The notes below the pieces were generated by a model. The model was not told the DNA's origin. It ran no database searches and was given only the letters and a program-made list of their open reading frames with translations. From Flavobacterium defluvii (GTDB lineage: Bacteria > Bacteroidota > Bacteroidia > Flavobacteriales > Flavobacteriaceae), in contig NZ_FQWC01000009.1 in the NCBI RefSeq assembly GCF_900129555.1, forward strand, positions 1-64,000: DNA of 64,000 nucleotides, written 5' to 3'. Below are positions 18,501 through 26,370 of this stretch, one piece after another; position 1 is the stretch's first letter; every line of letters starts with the position of its first letter. The translations under genes were made by a program, and so were the position numbers.

Positions 18501-18565
18501 CTTGCCAGTAAAAATGTTACCAGTAAATACCAGCTAAACGATTTAATTTGTTCATCTGTAAACAT
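15563..18565 (-). CDS. SusC/RagA-type TonB-dependent glycan transporter (PUL 1)
   Basis: This outer-membrane importer partners with SusD to bring oligosaccharides into the periplasm. After the signal peptide (ends MMSAQ) comes a carboxypeptidase-D-like beta-sandwich (about 30-110, with GLPGANVYIKNSSVGATTDM), the conserved DEVVVVGYGTRKKSDITGSV, a plug domain with IRVRGGTSI and DASATAIYGSRGSNGVIMV, and a 22-strand type barrel to an aromatic C-terminal NVKF. At 1000 aa it is of usual size, without an STN domain, which agrees with control by the hybrid regulator rather than by a sigma/anti-sigma pair. A clear promoter and a tiny upstream ORF precede it. Confidence 0.95.
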   Translation of the reverse strand: MFTDEQIKSFSWYLLVTFLLASIMMSAQERKVSGKVTSSEDLLGLPGANVYIKNSSVGATTDMDGNYTVFVSEKNAVLVFNFVGYQTVEIPVGNKTAINVSLKPDTKTLDEVVVVGYGTRKKSDITGSVSSVTAKELTAYPVLSAEQALQGRAAGVSVQTNNGGEPGAPVKIRVRGGTSINASGDALVVVDGFAGVSMPAPQDIASIEVLKDASATAIYGSRGSNGVIMVTTKKGKPGKPVIEFSNSTSVQTVNNKLDLLDADQFAAYRKSFTTHTQGPANTDWQDLIYRDGMISNTQLSFSGGSDTVKYYVSGTYFNQNGVVINSGIDRYTIVANLEADLSPKFKVGLNTFTSKQNKDGIVSQTGAGGTGAAGVIASAYRFMPDKGIYNEDGTYTTTAPIGDDIDNPYATAMENILETVSIINRNNFFAQYKITKDLDFKTTLGLTDNNSQTGRFIPSTLIAGKNIKGEASVNNTRFSSFLTENYLTFKREIIDKGVLTVLGGYSYQKNKNESSYAASRGFLTNTNSYRNLGAGTVFLKPDSNLSETELISAFGRLNFDYDDKYLLTFTARRDGSSSFSKNYKYGTFPSGAIGWNIGKENFLKDSKTISNLKLRASYGATGNPSIGAYSTLSRFSEIYYVSGDVITNAVQLTSLDNPNLKWETSYQQDYGIDLGLFDNRISITADYYKTITKDLLFNRPLPGVSGIASQLQNVGELENKGWELGINSKNFIGQDFTWNTSFNISSNKNKVLKLADNKDLLINSAPGHFLATESQILRVGQPVGSFFGFIYDGVIQQGETVLPGNFETTAGGEKFRDYNGDGKLDSQDKTIIGNPNPDFIFGLNNDFTYKNLDLNIFFQGSEGGEILNYTLMELASGNNNATTEVLDSWTPTHTDTNVPKNAARTKRVTSRFVYDGSYIRLKNISLGYSLDENIVSKMGLSKVRFYVSAQNIWTITNYPGTDPETSYLNDTNARSNTYLGLDYGGYPNVRTFTMGLNVKF

Positions 18566-18589
18566 TCATTTTTGGTTTAAAGGTTAATG

Positions 18590-18682
18590 TTAGATAAAGT
18601 AGAAAAGCAATAAACTCATTCCGATGATGATAACGACAAACAGAATTTGAAGTAAGATGAAGCTCGTTTTTTTGATTTTCAT
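18590..18682 (-). CDS. Possible 30-residue hydrophobic leader peptide upstream of susC
   Basis: An ATG-initiated frame encodes 30 residues: a basic start (MKIKKTSF), then an almost uninterrupted hydrophobic stretch (ILLQILFVVIIIGMSLLLFY) and a stop 24 bp before the susC ATG. The predicted transcription start from the promoter at 18687-18716 falls within a few bases of this ATG, so translation would be nearly leaderless. It could be a single-pass membrane microprotein, a coupling leader for susC, or chance in AT-rich DNA. Only the ORF and its position are seen; expression is inferred. Confidence 0.35.
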   Translation of the reverse strand: MKIKKTSFILLQILFVVIIIGMSLLLFYFI

Positions 18683-18686
18683 ATGG

Positions 18687-18716
18687 CAAATGTAGAAGCC
18701 GAAAACGATATAGAAA
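18687..18716 (-). promoter_or_regulatory. Bacteroidota-type promoter of the susC operon
   Basis: On the minus strand TTTC (18713-18716) is followed after 18 bp by TACATTTG (18687-18694). This fits the Flavobacterium pattern TTG-(17-23)-TAnnTTTG except for the last base of the -33 box. It lies between the regulator's terminator and susC and is probably activated by the hybrid regulator. Confidence 0.65.
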
Positions 18717-18720
18717 TACA

Positions 18721-18755
18721 AAAAAGGGTATCTAAAAATACAGATACCCTTTTTT
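18721..18755 (-). terminator. Terminator of the hybrid regulator gene
   Basis: AAAAAGGGTATCT (18721-18733) pairs perfectly with AGATACCCTTTTT (18743-18755) around a 9-base loop. It lies 24 bp past the regulator's stop codon and separates its transcript from the susC promoter. Confidence 0.88.
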
Positions 18756-18778
18756 AAGCCTTGAAAACAGTAGGTTTT

Positions 18779-21700
18779 TTAGATTACAATCGAAGATTTG
18801 TAAAATTTATCAGAATATTGAGACGGAGTTTCGCCGTATCTTTTTTGAAAGCATTTGCTAAAATATTTTGGATTGTTGAAACCAACTTTATAACTAATTT
18901 CTGAAACATTTAATTTGTTTTGTTCCAATAATTGAGCGGCACGTTTTAAACGTATTTCATGAATGAATTCGTTTGGTGTAAAATTCGTCCACGCTTTTAC
19001 TTTCAAAAATAACATGGTACGGCTGACACCCAGTTCTGAACAGAAAAACGGAATATCAAATTGTTCGTTTGAAATATTTTCTTCCACAATTTTAAATGCT
19101 TTTTTCAATAATTCCTCATCCAGAGAAGAAACCGTAATTTCAGACGGAATAAAACTGTCTTCGCTTGAAAATTTGAGTTTTAAACGTTCGGTTGTGTTTA
19201 AAAGGTTTTTTACACGAAGTTTAAATTCCATTAAATTGAATGGTTTACTGATATAATCATCGGCACCGCTTTCTAAACCTTCAAATTTATATACTAATGA
19301 TGATCTCGAAGTCAGCAAAATAACCGGAATATGACTCGTTTTGATATTTTCTTTTATTTTAGAACAAAGTTCGGTTCCCACCATTTCGGGCATAATAACA
19401 TCGCTGATAATCAAATTCGGAACAAATTTTAAAGCCTTTTCCAGCGCCATTTTTCCGTTTTCGGCTTCAATAATATTATAATCTTTTTTGAGAAGATTTT
19501 TCATGAATTTTCTCAGAACCTTGTGGTCTTCGACAAGTAAGATAGTCTGCTTTTCTTCGTTTACGATTAAATCTTCAATGTCTTCATTTTCGATAGTTTC
19601 CGAAGGTTCAAGCTGTGCCGCATATTGTGCAATATCATCGCTTATTTTAAAATCAGGAATAATTTCGTTGTCTGAAAGATGTTCACGCCCAAGCGGAAGC
19701 GTCACTTTAAAAATAACTCCGCCCGTTGGTTTATTCGTTACATCAATCGAACCTTTGTGCAGTTTCACGATATTTTTTACAATCGAAAGTCCAATTCCCG
19801 TTCCTTTATTATAGTTTTTCTGAACTTGATTGTGTGTTGGAACTTCAAAAAACAAATCAAAAATTTTGTCGATATGTTCTTCCGCAATTCCAACTCCCGA
19901 ATCTTCAACGGCAATAAAAAGGTTTTCGTGATCGTGGTTTATTTTAATGTTGATCGTTCCGCCTTTTGGCGTATAGCGAAATGCATTCGAAATCAGATTA
20001 TAAAATACACGCTCCAGTTTATAGCGGTCAAAATAAACCGATATTTCTTCATCAGAAGTTTCAAAAGTATAATCGTAACCGCCGTCTTTGGCATATTCGA
20101 TGAATGATAAATAAATTTCTCTGGTAAATTTGACAATATTTCCGTTTGCAGATTCCAGCGCAACCTGATGATTTTCAAGTTTTCTAAAATCCATTAAACG
20201 GTTAATTAAACTCAAAAGATGATTCGCGCTTCCTTCAATCACCAAAAGCTTTTTGTACATTTCGTTGGTTCCGTTATAATCAGCCAGAATTTGCTGTAAG
20301 GGCCCTAAAATCAAAGTTAAAGGCGTTCTGAATTCATGCGAAATATTCGTAAAGAAATCTAATTTTAGTTTATTGTTTTCTTCAATACGTTTCGTTTCCA
20401 GATATTCCAGTTCCAGTTTTTGTTTCAGTCTTGCTTTCGATTTCATAATCCAGATCAAGCCGTATAAACCTAAACCAATAATAATTCCATACAGCATAAA
20501 TGCCCAGATACTGCGCCATGGAGCCGGATTTACTACAACGGTAAGCGTTGCCGGAGTTTTGTTCCAAACGCCGTCGTTATTTGCGCCGCGAACTTCAAAA
20601 ACATAAGTACCCGGATTTTGAATAGCAAAATTAGCTTCAGCATTTTTAGTTGTTGTCCAGTTATTTTCTAAACCAATCAAACGATAACTGTATTGATTAT
20701 TTTTTGATCGAATGTAATTCGGAATCGCAAAGTTTATCGAGAAATTAGCCTTATCATAATCCAGTGTTATAGTTTGGGTAAAACCGATGCTTTTTTCCAG
20801 AATTCCGTCTTCATCGTTTGCATGTACGGTTTCATTTTTGATTTTCAAATCGGTAATTAAAACCTGCGGAGCGTATTGATTTAAGGAAATTTTTGTGGCA
20901 TCAAAATAAGTAGCGCCAGACGGACTTCCAAAATAAAACTGATTCGAATCTAATTTTAAAGCCGAATTATCGTTGAATTCATTACTCGCCAATCCGTCTT
21001 TTTGATCATAAATGACAATATTTTTTTTAGTTGTACTGTATTTAATAATTCCCTGATTTGTACTGATCCACAGGTTTTTATCGTCATCTTCTAAAATCGA
21101 ATGAATAGAAGTTATAACTGTATTTCCTATTTTAAGATTGATATGATTGAATTTTTTGCCATCAAAATAATGAAGCCCTTTTGCTTTTGTTCCTACCCAG
21201 ATTTTGTTTTGCGAATCCTGAAACAAAGTCAGAATATCATCGCCCGACAAAGCCGAATGATCGTAAAAGAAATGCTGAATGACATATTTCTGTGGATTGA
21301 AATTTTTAAGCGGAATTCGGTTCAAACCATTTTGAGTTCCTACCCAAACATAATTTTGTTTGTCAACTAAAATTGTTCGGACAATATTGTTGGTTAGAAA
21401 AACTGGTTTTGTATTGTCATTTCCAATAATTTGGAAAGTTTTATTTCCTGTATTGTAACGAATTAAACCTTTTCCGAAAGTTCCAATCCATAAAATAGAA
21501 CCTTCCGTTTTTAGAGAATAAACACCGCTTTCTTTTAAAAGAGAAATCAAATCCGGAGCAATTCGATTGTCTTCAATTCTTTTTGAAATCGTATTGTAAG
21601 CCGATATACCTTTAGAAAAAGTCCCAATCCATAAAATATGATCGTCAGAAAGACACATCGATTTGATGTCGTTTTTATTCGCCTGACCGGTTTTGCTGTT

Positions 21701-22870
21701 AATATAACTTACGGTTTCGGTGTTTTTATTGTAAACCGTGATACCGCCGCCTTCTGTTCCAAAATAAATATTCTGATTTTTATCGGCAATAATCGAACTT
21801 ACCACATCAAAACTCATCGGAATTTTTTTCGAATTCTGATTGTAATTGGAGAAATTCACATTCGATACATCCCAAAGATTCACGCCTTTATAATAACAGC
21901 CAATCCAGATTGAACCTTTTCGATCCATAAAAATCGATTTTACTTTGTCAATTCCGTTGTTGTTATTGCTATTGTTTATTTTCTGAAGACTTTTATCTTG
22001 ACCCAAAATGTAAATACCGTCGTAAGCGCCAATCCATAAAGAACCTTGTTTATCAATAACTAAAGATCTTATGTCAGTATTGATTTCGCGGTATTTTTCA
22101 GCATCCAAAAAAGAAACAAAAGCTTTCTGTTTTTGATCAAATTTTAAAAGTCCTTTATTTTTTGTTCCAACCCATAAAAATCCACTTTTGTCTTCAATAA
22201 CCGATTGTACAGTTAATAAATCTGTGGCATTTAGCGGATAATTTTTAAACGAAAATTTACCATTTTTTCTATTCGTTAATTGACACAAACCTTTTGTAGT
22301 TCCAATCCAGATTTCGCCTTTTTTGGTTTTTAAAATGCTCAGAATATTATTGCTTGGAAGAGTAGAAGGATCATCATCTGAATGAAAAACAGAAGTAAAT
22401 AATCCCGATTTTTTGTTGTAAATCGTTAATCCTTTTGAAGTTCCAAACCACATTTCACCGTCAATTTCGTGAATGCTCCAAACAGCGTTGTTGCTAATTG
22501 TATGATTGGCTTTTGTGTGCAGATATCTTGTAAATTTATTCGAAACCGGATCGTAACAGTTTAATCCATTGTAAGTTCCCACCCAGATTTTTCCTGAATT
22601 GTCTTCTTCAATTGCCAAAATATCATTGTTGCTAATGGAAGATTTATCATTGACATCGTTCCTAAAAATAGTAAACCGGCTGCCGTCATATTTATTCAGT
22701 CCGTCGCGCGTACCAAACCACATTTGCCCAAACTTATCCTGATGAATGGCAATGACAGAACTCTGCGAAAGTCCGTCGGTTGTTGAAATATTTTTAAGGC
22801 GATATTTATTTTGGGAAAATAGATTTCCAAAAACAAAGACAAATAATAAAAGAGCTATTTTAAGTTTCAT
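18779..22870 (-). CDS. Hybrid two-component sensor-regulator (HTCS) controlling PUL 1
   Basis: One polypeptide senses oligosaccharide in the periplasm and activates PUL genes. Order in the 1363-aa protein: signal peptide; about 14 two-component-regulator propeller blades (GQMWFGTRDGLNKYDG, KIWVGTYNGLNCYDP and similar); a Y_Y_Y domain (about 700-780); a membrane segment (about 783-810); a histidine kinase with NISHEFRTPLTLILGPL (about 845) and NAFRYTPKGG; a receiver domain with LLVEDHKVLRKF and phosphoacceptor ISDVIMPEM; and a C-terminal AraC-type HTH with NPKYFSKCFQKRYGETPSQY. The start at 22870 (MKLKIALLLF) begins the signal peptide. It lies directly upstream of susC in the same direction but has its own terminator. 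Confidence 0.95.
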   Translation of the reverse strand: MKLKIALLLFVFVFGNLFSQNKYRLKNISTTDGLSQSSVIAIHQDKFGQMWFGTRDGLNKYDGSRFTIFRNDVNDKSSISNNDILAIEEDNSGKIWVGTYNGLNCYDPVSNKFTRYLHTKANHTISNNAVWSIHEIDGEMWFGTSKGLTIYNKKSGLFTSVFHSDDDPSTLPSNNILSILKTKKGEIWIGTTKGLCQLTNRKNGKFSFKNYPLNATDLLTVQSVIEDKSGFLWVGTKNKGLLKFDQKQKAFVSFLDAEKYREINTDIRSLVIDKQGSLWIGAYDGIYILGQDKSLQKINNSNNNNGIDKVKSIFMDRKGSIWIGCYYKGVNLWDVSNVNFSNYNQNSKKIPMSFDVVSSIIADKNQNIYFGTEGGGITVYNKNTETVSYINSKTGQANKNDIKSMCLSDDHILWIGTFSKGISAYNTISKRIEDNRIAPDLISLLKESGVYSLKTEGSILWIGTFGKGLIRYNTGNKTFQIIGNDNTKPVFLTNNIVRTILVDKQNYVWVGTQNGLNRIPLKNFNPQKYVIQHFFYDHSALSGDDILTLFQDSQNKIWVGTKAKGLHYFDGKKFNHINLKIGNTVITSIHSILEDDDKNLWISTNQGIIKYSTTKKNIVIYDQKDGLASNEFNDNSALKLDSNQFYFGSPSGATYFDATKISLNQYAPQVLITDLKIKNETVHANDEDGILEKSIGFTQTITLDYDKANFSINFAIPNYIRSKNNQYSYRLIGLENNWTTTKNAEANFAIQNPGTYVFEVRGANNDGVWNKTPATLTVVVNPAPWRSIWAFMLYGIIIGLGLYGLIWIMKSKARLKQKLELEYLETKRIEENNKLKLDFFTNISHEFRTPLTLILGPLQQILADYNGTNEMYKKLLVIEGSANHLLSLINRLMDFRKLENHQVALESANGNIVKFTREIYLSFIEYAKDGGYDYTFETSDEEISVYFDRYKLERVFYNLISNAFRYTPKGGTINIKINHDHENLFIAVEDSGVGIAEEHIDKIFDLFFEVPTHNQVQKNYNKGTGIGLSIVKNIVKLHKGSIDVTNKPTGGVIFKVTLPLGREHLSDNEIIPDFKISDDIAQYAAQLEPSETIENEDIEDLIVNEEKQTILLVEDHKVLRKFMKNLLKKDYNIIEAENGKMALEKALKFVPNLIISDVIMPEMVGTELCSKIKENIKTSHIPVILLTSRSSLVYKFEGLESGADDYISKPFNLMEFKLRVKNLLNTTERLKLKFSSEDSFIPSEITVSSLDEELLKKAFKIVEENISNEQFDIPFFCSELGVSRTMLFLKVKAWTNFTPNEFIHEIRLKRAAQLLEQNKLNVSEISYKVGFNNPKYFSKCFQKRYGETPSQYSDKFYKSSIVI

Positions 22871-22904
22871 AGCGCACAGATTTATATTGTGAATTGAGTT
22901 TCTC

Positions 22905-22985
22905 GCAAAGTCGCAGAGTCGCAAAGTTTTCTTTTTAAGTTTCCTTTTAAATTTTTTCTTTGCGTTTTAGCGACTTTGCGAGATT
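22905..22985. repeat. Inverted cgcaaag/ctttgcg pair upstream of the HTCS gene
   Basis: TCGCAAAGTCGCAGAGTCGCAAAG (as shorter words CGCAAAG and CGCAGAG) faces TTTGCGTTTTAGCGACTTTGCGAG, forming a hairpin 35 bp before the regulator start on its template strand. It could influence the 5' end of the transcript. Confidence 0.5.
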
Positions 22986-23010
22986 AATTTATGCTGTTGC
23001 TTAATCCTTA

Positions 23011-23142
23011 AACACATAGAAACATAGATTTTTCTAATCAAAAAAAAACTAGTTTTTCACACATAGCTTTACGTAAAAACTATGATTATTTATGTAAGTG
23101 AAACGCCTTTTATACGTTCCTAAAAGCTATGTTCTATGTGTT
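23011..23142. repeat. Palindrome-ended intergenic element, copy 2 (132 bp, reverse orientation)
   Basis: AACACATAGAAACATAG starts it. The other end is CTATGTTCTATGTGTT, the complement with one base lost. The core has GTGAAACGCCTTTT, the reverse of the motif in copies 3 and 4, so this copy is inverted. It ends 4 bp from the stop of the beta-helix gene. Confidence 0.82.
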
Positions 23143-23146
23143 TAAA

Positions 23147-24778
23147 TTATTTTTTTAAGCGTTTGTTCAATTGATAATCGTACAAAGACGGGATTTTTTC
23201 TATAGGCGTGTTTAAAAATTCAATATAAGGATCGACGTCGTATTTGATTTCAAATTTTGCATTTCCGTGTACGCCAATGATTCTGGCAAAAGCACCATCT
23301 TTCATTCCGTATAACAAAACCGGTTTTGATGTATCCGGATTTTCAACCTGAACATTTAAATTCCAAAATGTACTGAAAGGCCCGTGAGAAGGTTTCCAAT
23401 ACTCAGCACCGCCGCCGCCAAATAAAAAGTAGCTGTTGTTTTTATCCGGCGTAATATGAACCGTTATATTATCAAACAAATTTTGATGATTGGCTCCCGA
23501 ATGCTGATCTAAAAGCGCATCGGCAAAAATCTCACAATCCTGATACACGTTTTTTGTAGAAAAAGTATTGAAACTCAACGGATGAACCGCTTTATTGTAG
23601 ATTTTAAGATTCTTGACCAAAACATTATGAACACCGCCAAGCGTTACCGTATAATGTGATAAATGCGGACCATCGGTAACAATATTCTGAACCGTAACAT
23701 TTGAGATTTCTTCACCTAAAATTCCGCTGTCGGCATTTGTGATTTTGACATCATTGACCCAGCTGTTAAAGAGACGTGTCAAGAAAATGCCATTATTTCC
23801 CGGTTCAACGTGGTGCGCTACTCTTGGAATATCGGGAAAAGTAAAACGCAAATGTTCGATTCCAACTTCGGTTAAATGTTTCCATTCGACCAATTGTGCC
23901 TGATAACTTGTTTTAATTGAAATAGTTAAAGGCGTTTTTATAGTAATTTTTGAATTTGAAATCTTCACAATTTTAACCTGCTGTCTCACAATAGGAAGTT
24001 TAGGAAACTGCCAGTGATGCGAGCCCGGTTTTACTTTTGCACCTTGATATAAATCTTTAATGATTTCGCCGTTTTCGCCATCTTTATTAAACAATTGTAA
24101 TTCGACAATATCACCGATTTTTAAGTTTTTTACATCAGAAACATTGATCGTAAATTCGCCCATTTTACCGGAACTGACTTTTGCCAAAACATTAGGTTCC
24201 GGTTCGTATTTATCCAAATAAGATTTTACACGTTCACCCGGAATCTGCGTCCATATAAAACCGCCGGACCACGCATATTGTGAGAAAGGCAAATCGATAT
24301 TGTTTTCAGATTCTCTCTGTCTTTTATCAAAAGTGGTCAAATATTCACGAAGTTCTGCCAGAGATTCAGGATCTTTAAGATACATCATGGGTCTTGGGCA
24401 GTAAATTTCAGTTCCGTTTTCGCCAGAACCTGCACCTCGAAGTACAAAATTGCTTCTTTCGATATAGAGAATTTCACTCAGAATAATTCTTCCTTCGGGC
24501 AATTGTAAAATTACATTTCCGTCAACTGAATTTGCTGCTTTTAAAGCTTTCAATAAAGCTTTTGAATCGTCTAAATTGTCATTTGCTTTTACACCAAAAT
24601 CAACAGCATTTATAATTTTTCCATTAATTTCAGGAATTTGGCTTTCGCCGAAATGATATCCTGCAAAACTAAAATCAGGAAGATAATTGGTTTTTGAAGT
24701 AATAATTTTGGGTATTTCCTGCGCCAAAATAGTGTTCATAAAAACACAGCAGGATATAAGGATGGTTTGGCGAATCAT
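23147..24778 (-). CDS. Secreted right-handed beta-helix protein, possible polysaccharide lyase
   Basis: A signal peptide (about 1-19, ending LAQ) precedes a 524-residue body. The segment AVDFGVKANDNLDDSKALLKAL resembles the start of pectate-lyase-3/GH28-type beta-helix domains, and later repeated short strands (NVTVQNIVTDGPHLSHYTVT, NVLVKNLKIYNKAVHPLS) fit a parallel beta-helix. Potential catalytic-site residues include HHVEPGNNG and HSGANHQN, but I do not recognise a defined CAZy family. In context it is the best local candidate for the lyase that makes the GH88 substrate. It could also be a non-catalytic surface helix or a GH28-like hydrolase. Confidence 0.75.
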   Translation of the reverse strand: MIRQTILISCCVFMNTILAQEIPKIITSKTNYLPDFSFAGYHFGESQIPEINGKIINAVDFGVKANDNLDDSKALLKALKAANSVDGNVILQLPEGRIILSEILYIERSNFVLRGAGSGENGTEIYCPRPMMYLKDPESLAELREYLTTFDKRQRESENNIDLPFSQYAWSGGFIWTQIPGERVKSYLDKYEPEPNVLAKVSSGKMGEFTINVSDVKNLKIGDIVELQLFNKDGENGEIIKDLYQGAKVKPGSHHWQFPKLPIVRQQVKIVKISNSKITIKTPLTISIKTSYQAQLVEWKHLTEVGIEHLRFTFPDIPRVAHHVEPGNNGIFLTRLFNSWVNDVKITNADSGILGEEISNVTVQNIVTDGPHLSHYTVTLGGVHNVLVKNLKIYNKAVHPLSFNTFSTKNVYQDCEIFADALLDQHSGANHQNLFDNITVHITPDKNNSYFLFGGGGAEYWKPSHGPFSTFWNLNVQVENPDTSKPVLLYGMKDGAFARIIGVHGNAKFEIKYDVDPYIEFLNTPIEKIPSLYDYQLNKRLKK

Positions 24779-24834
24779 GGTTTTGTGGTTTTTGTGGTTA
24801 GTTAGTTTTGGTTTGCTGCGAAAGCAGTAAGATT

Positions 24835-25036
24835 TTTTCTCTCGCAGATCTCGCAGATTTTGCGGATTTTTTTTCTCATTTTTTTGTCATCCTGACGAAG
24901 GAAGGATCTTCGCAAGTTGCTCTACAAAGATTATCTATTAACCTCGCGGAGTTACTTGTGAAGATTCCTCGTTCCTCGGAATGACAAACGAAACTTATAA
25001 ACCTATCTGCTTAATCAGCGAGATCTGCGAGAGAAA
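24835..25036. repeat. Nested inverted-repeat element between beta-helix gene and uxuA
   Basis: Outer arms TTCTCTCGCAGATCTCGCAG and GCGAGATCTGCGAGAGAA enclose a second palindrome at 24886-24985 whose ends are GTCATCCTGACGAAGGAAG and CTCGTTCCTCGGAATGAC. The inner part looks like a distinct element nested inside the outer one. No ORF is visible in this 285-bp gap. Confidence 0.7.
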
Positions 25037-25063
25037 AAAACTTATCGCCTTCACAGCAAACTT

Positions 25064-26248
25064 TTATATAGATCGCTTAATCCCTAATTCAAGTCCTCGT
25101 AATTCTGCCAGACCTCTTAAACGTCCAATTGCAGAATAACCCGGATTTGTTTTCTTCTTTAAATCATCCAGCATTTGATGCCCGTGATCCGGACGCATTG
25201 GCAATTTGCTGTTGTTTCTTTTTTCGACTTCTAAAATCGCTTTTACAACTTCGTACATATCAACATCACCTTCAAGATGGTTGGCTTCATAGAAACTTCC
25301 TTCTTCGTCGCGCTGCGTACTTCTTAAGTGAATAAAATTCATTTTATCGCCGTGACGTCTTACGATTCCCGGTAAATCATTATCAGCACGAACACCGTAT
25401 GAACCCGTACACATGGTAAACCCATTTGATTTAGAAGGCGCAGCGTTCATTAATTCTATTAAATCTTCTTCGGTACTTACAACTCTCGGTAAACCTAAAA
25501 TCGGGTAGGGAGGATCGTCTGGGTGAATCGCCATCAAAACACCTTTACTTTCGGCAACCGGAATAATTTCTTTTAAAAAATGAAAAAGATTATTCTTTAA
25601 AGCCTGTCTGTCAATATGATTATATGCGCTTAATGTTACTAAGAAATCTTCGACTGTATACGCTTCTTCAGCACCCGGAAGTCCAGCCAGAATATTTTGC
25701 TGTAATTTGATTTTATCTTCTGAAGTCATTGCTTCAAAATAGCTTTTTGCTTTTTGTTTTTGTTCTTCAGAATATTCGTTTTCTGCGCCTGGTCTTTTCA
25801 AAATAAACAATTCAAAAGCCGCAAAAGCGTTGATGTCAAAACGTAAAGCTTTTGAACCGTCTTCAACCGTAAATGATAAATCAGTTCTTGACCAGTCTAA
25901 AACAGGCATGAAATTATAACACACACATTTGATGCCGCACAATGCCAGATTGCGAATGCTTTCTTTATAATTTTCAATGTATTGAAGATATTTTCCTGTT
26001 TGTTTTTTAATATCCTCATGAACCGGAATACTTTCTACAACCGACCAAGTCAAACCCGAAGCCCCTTTTTTGGGATCGCCGTTTTCGTGTTCGATTTCCA
26101 CTTTTCGTTTGATGATTTCATCAATGCTCCAAACTTCTCCGTTCGGAATATGGTGTAGAGCAGTTACAATTCCAGTTGCTCCGGTTTGTTTAATATCTTG
26201 TAAAGAAACAGGATCATTCGGTCCGAACCATCTTAATGTTTGTTCCAT
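25064..26248 (-). CDS. uxuA: Mannonate dehydratase
   Basis: UxuA dehydrates D-mannonate to 2-keto-3-deoxygluconate in the glucuronate branch of uronate catabolism, in the cytoplasm. The N-terminus LRWFGPNDPVSLQDIKQTGA, IPNGEVWSIDEI, CYNFMPVLDWSRTDL, MAIHPDDPPYPILGLPRV, MCTGSYGVRADNDLP and MRPDHGHQMLDD are characteristic of the family, including the metal-binding Cys/His/Asp positions. The 394-aa length is standard. It lies in a minus-strand set with a mannonate oxidoreductase-type SDR and a YhcH protein, so the operon takes fructuronate to KDG. Its presence supports glucuronic acid as the PUL 1 product. Confidence 0.96.
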   Translation of the reverse strand: MEQTLRWFGPNDPVSLQDIKQTGATGIVTALHHIPNGEVWSIDEIIKRKVEIEHENGDPKKGASGLTWSVVESIPVHEDIKKQTGKYLQYIENYKESIRNLALCGIKCVCYNFMPVLDWSRTDLSFTVEDGSKALRFDINAFAAFELFILKRPGAENEYSEEQKQKAKSYFEAMTSEDKIKLQQNILAGLPGAEEAYTVEDFLVTLSAYNHIDRQALKNNLFHFLKEIIPVAESKGVLMAIHPDDPPYPILGLPRVVSTEEDLIELMNAAPSKSNGFTMCTGSYGVRADNDLPGIVRRHGDKMNFIHLRSTQRDEEGSFYEANHLEGDVDMYEVVKAILEVEKRNNSKLPMRPDHGHQMLDDLKKKTNPGYSAIGRLRGLAELRGLELGIKRSI

Positions 26249-26273
26249 TTGTTATGTGTTTTTGGTTTGTTCT

Positions 26274-26358
26274 CCTGCAAGGTTTTCAAAACCTTGTAGG
26301 TATTTTAATTTATATAAACGTTTAATTTAAAACTACAAGGTTTTGGAAACCTTGCAGG
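26274..26358. repeat. 26-bp inverted repeat between uxuA and the SDR gene
   Basis: Arms 26274-26299 (CCTGCAAGGTTTTCAAAACC and on) and 26333-26358 match in 25 of 26 positions around a 33-bp AT-rich loop. Each arm is itself close to palindromic (AAGGTTTTCAAAACCTT). It lies within the apparent operon. Confidence 0.8.
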
Positions 26359-26370
26359 AGGTGAGAAATC

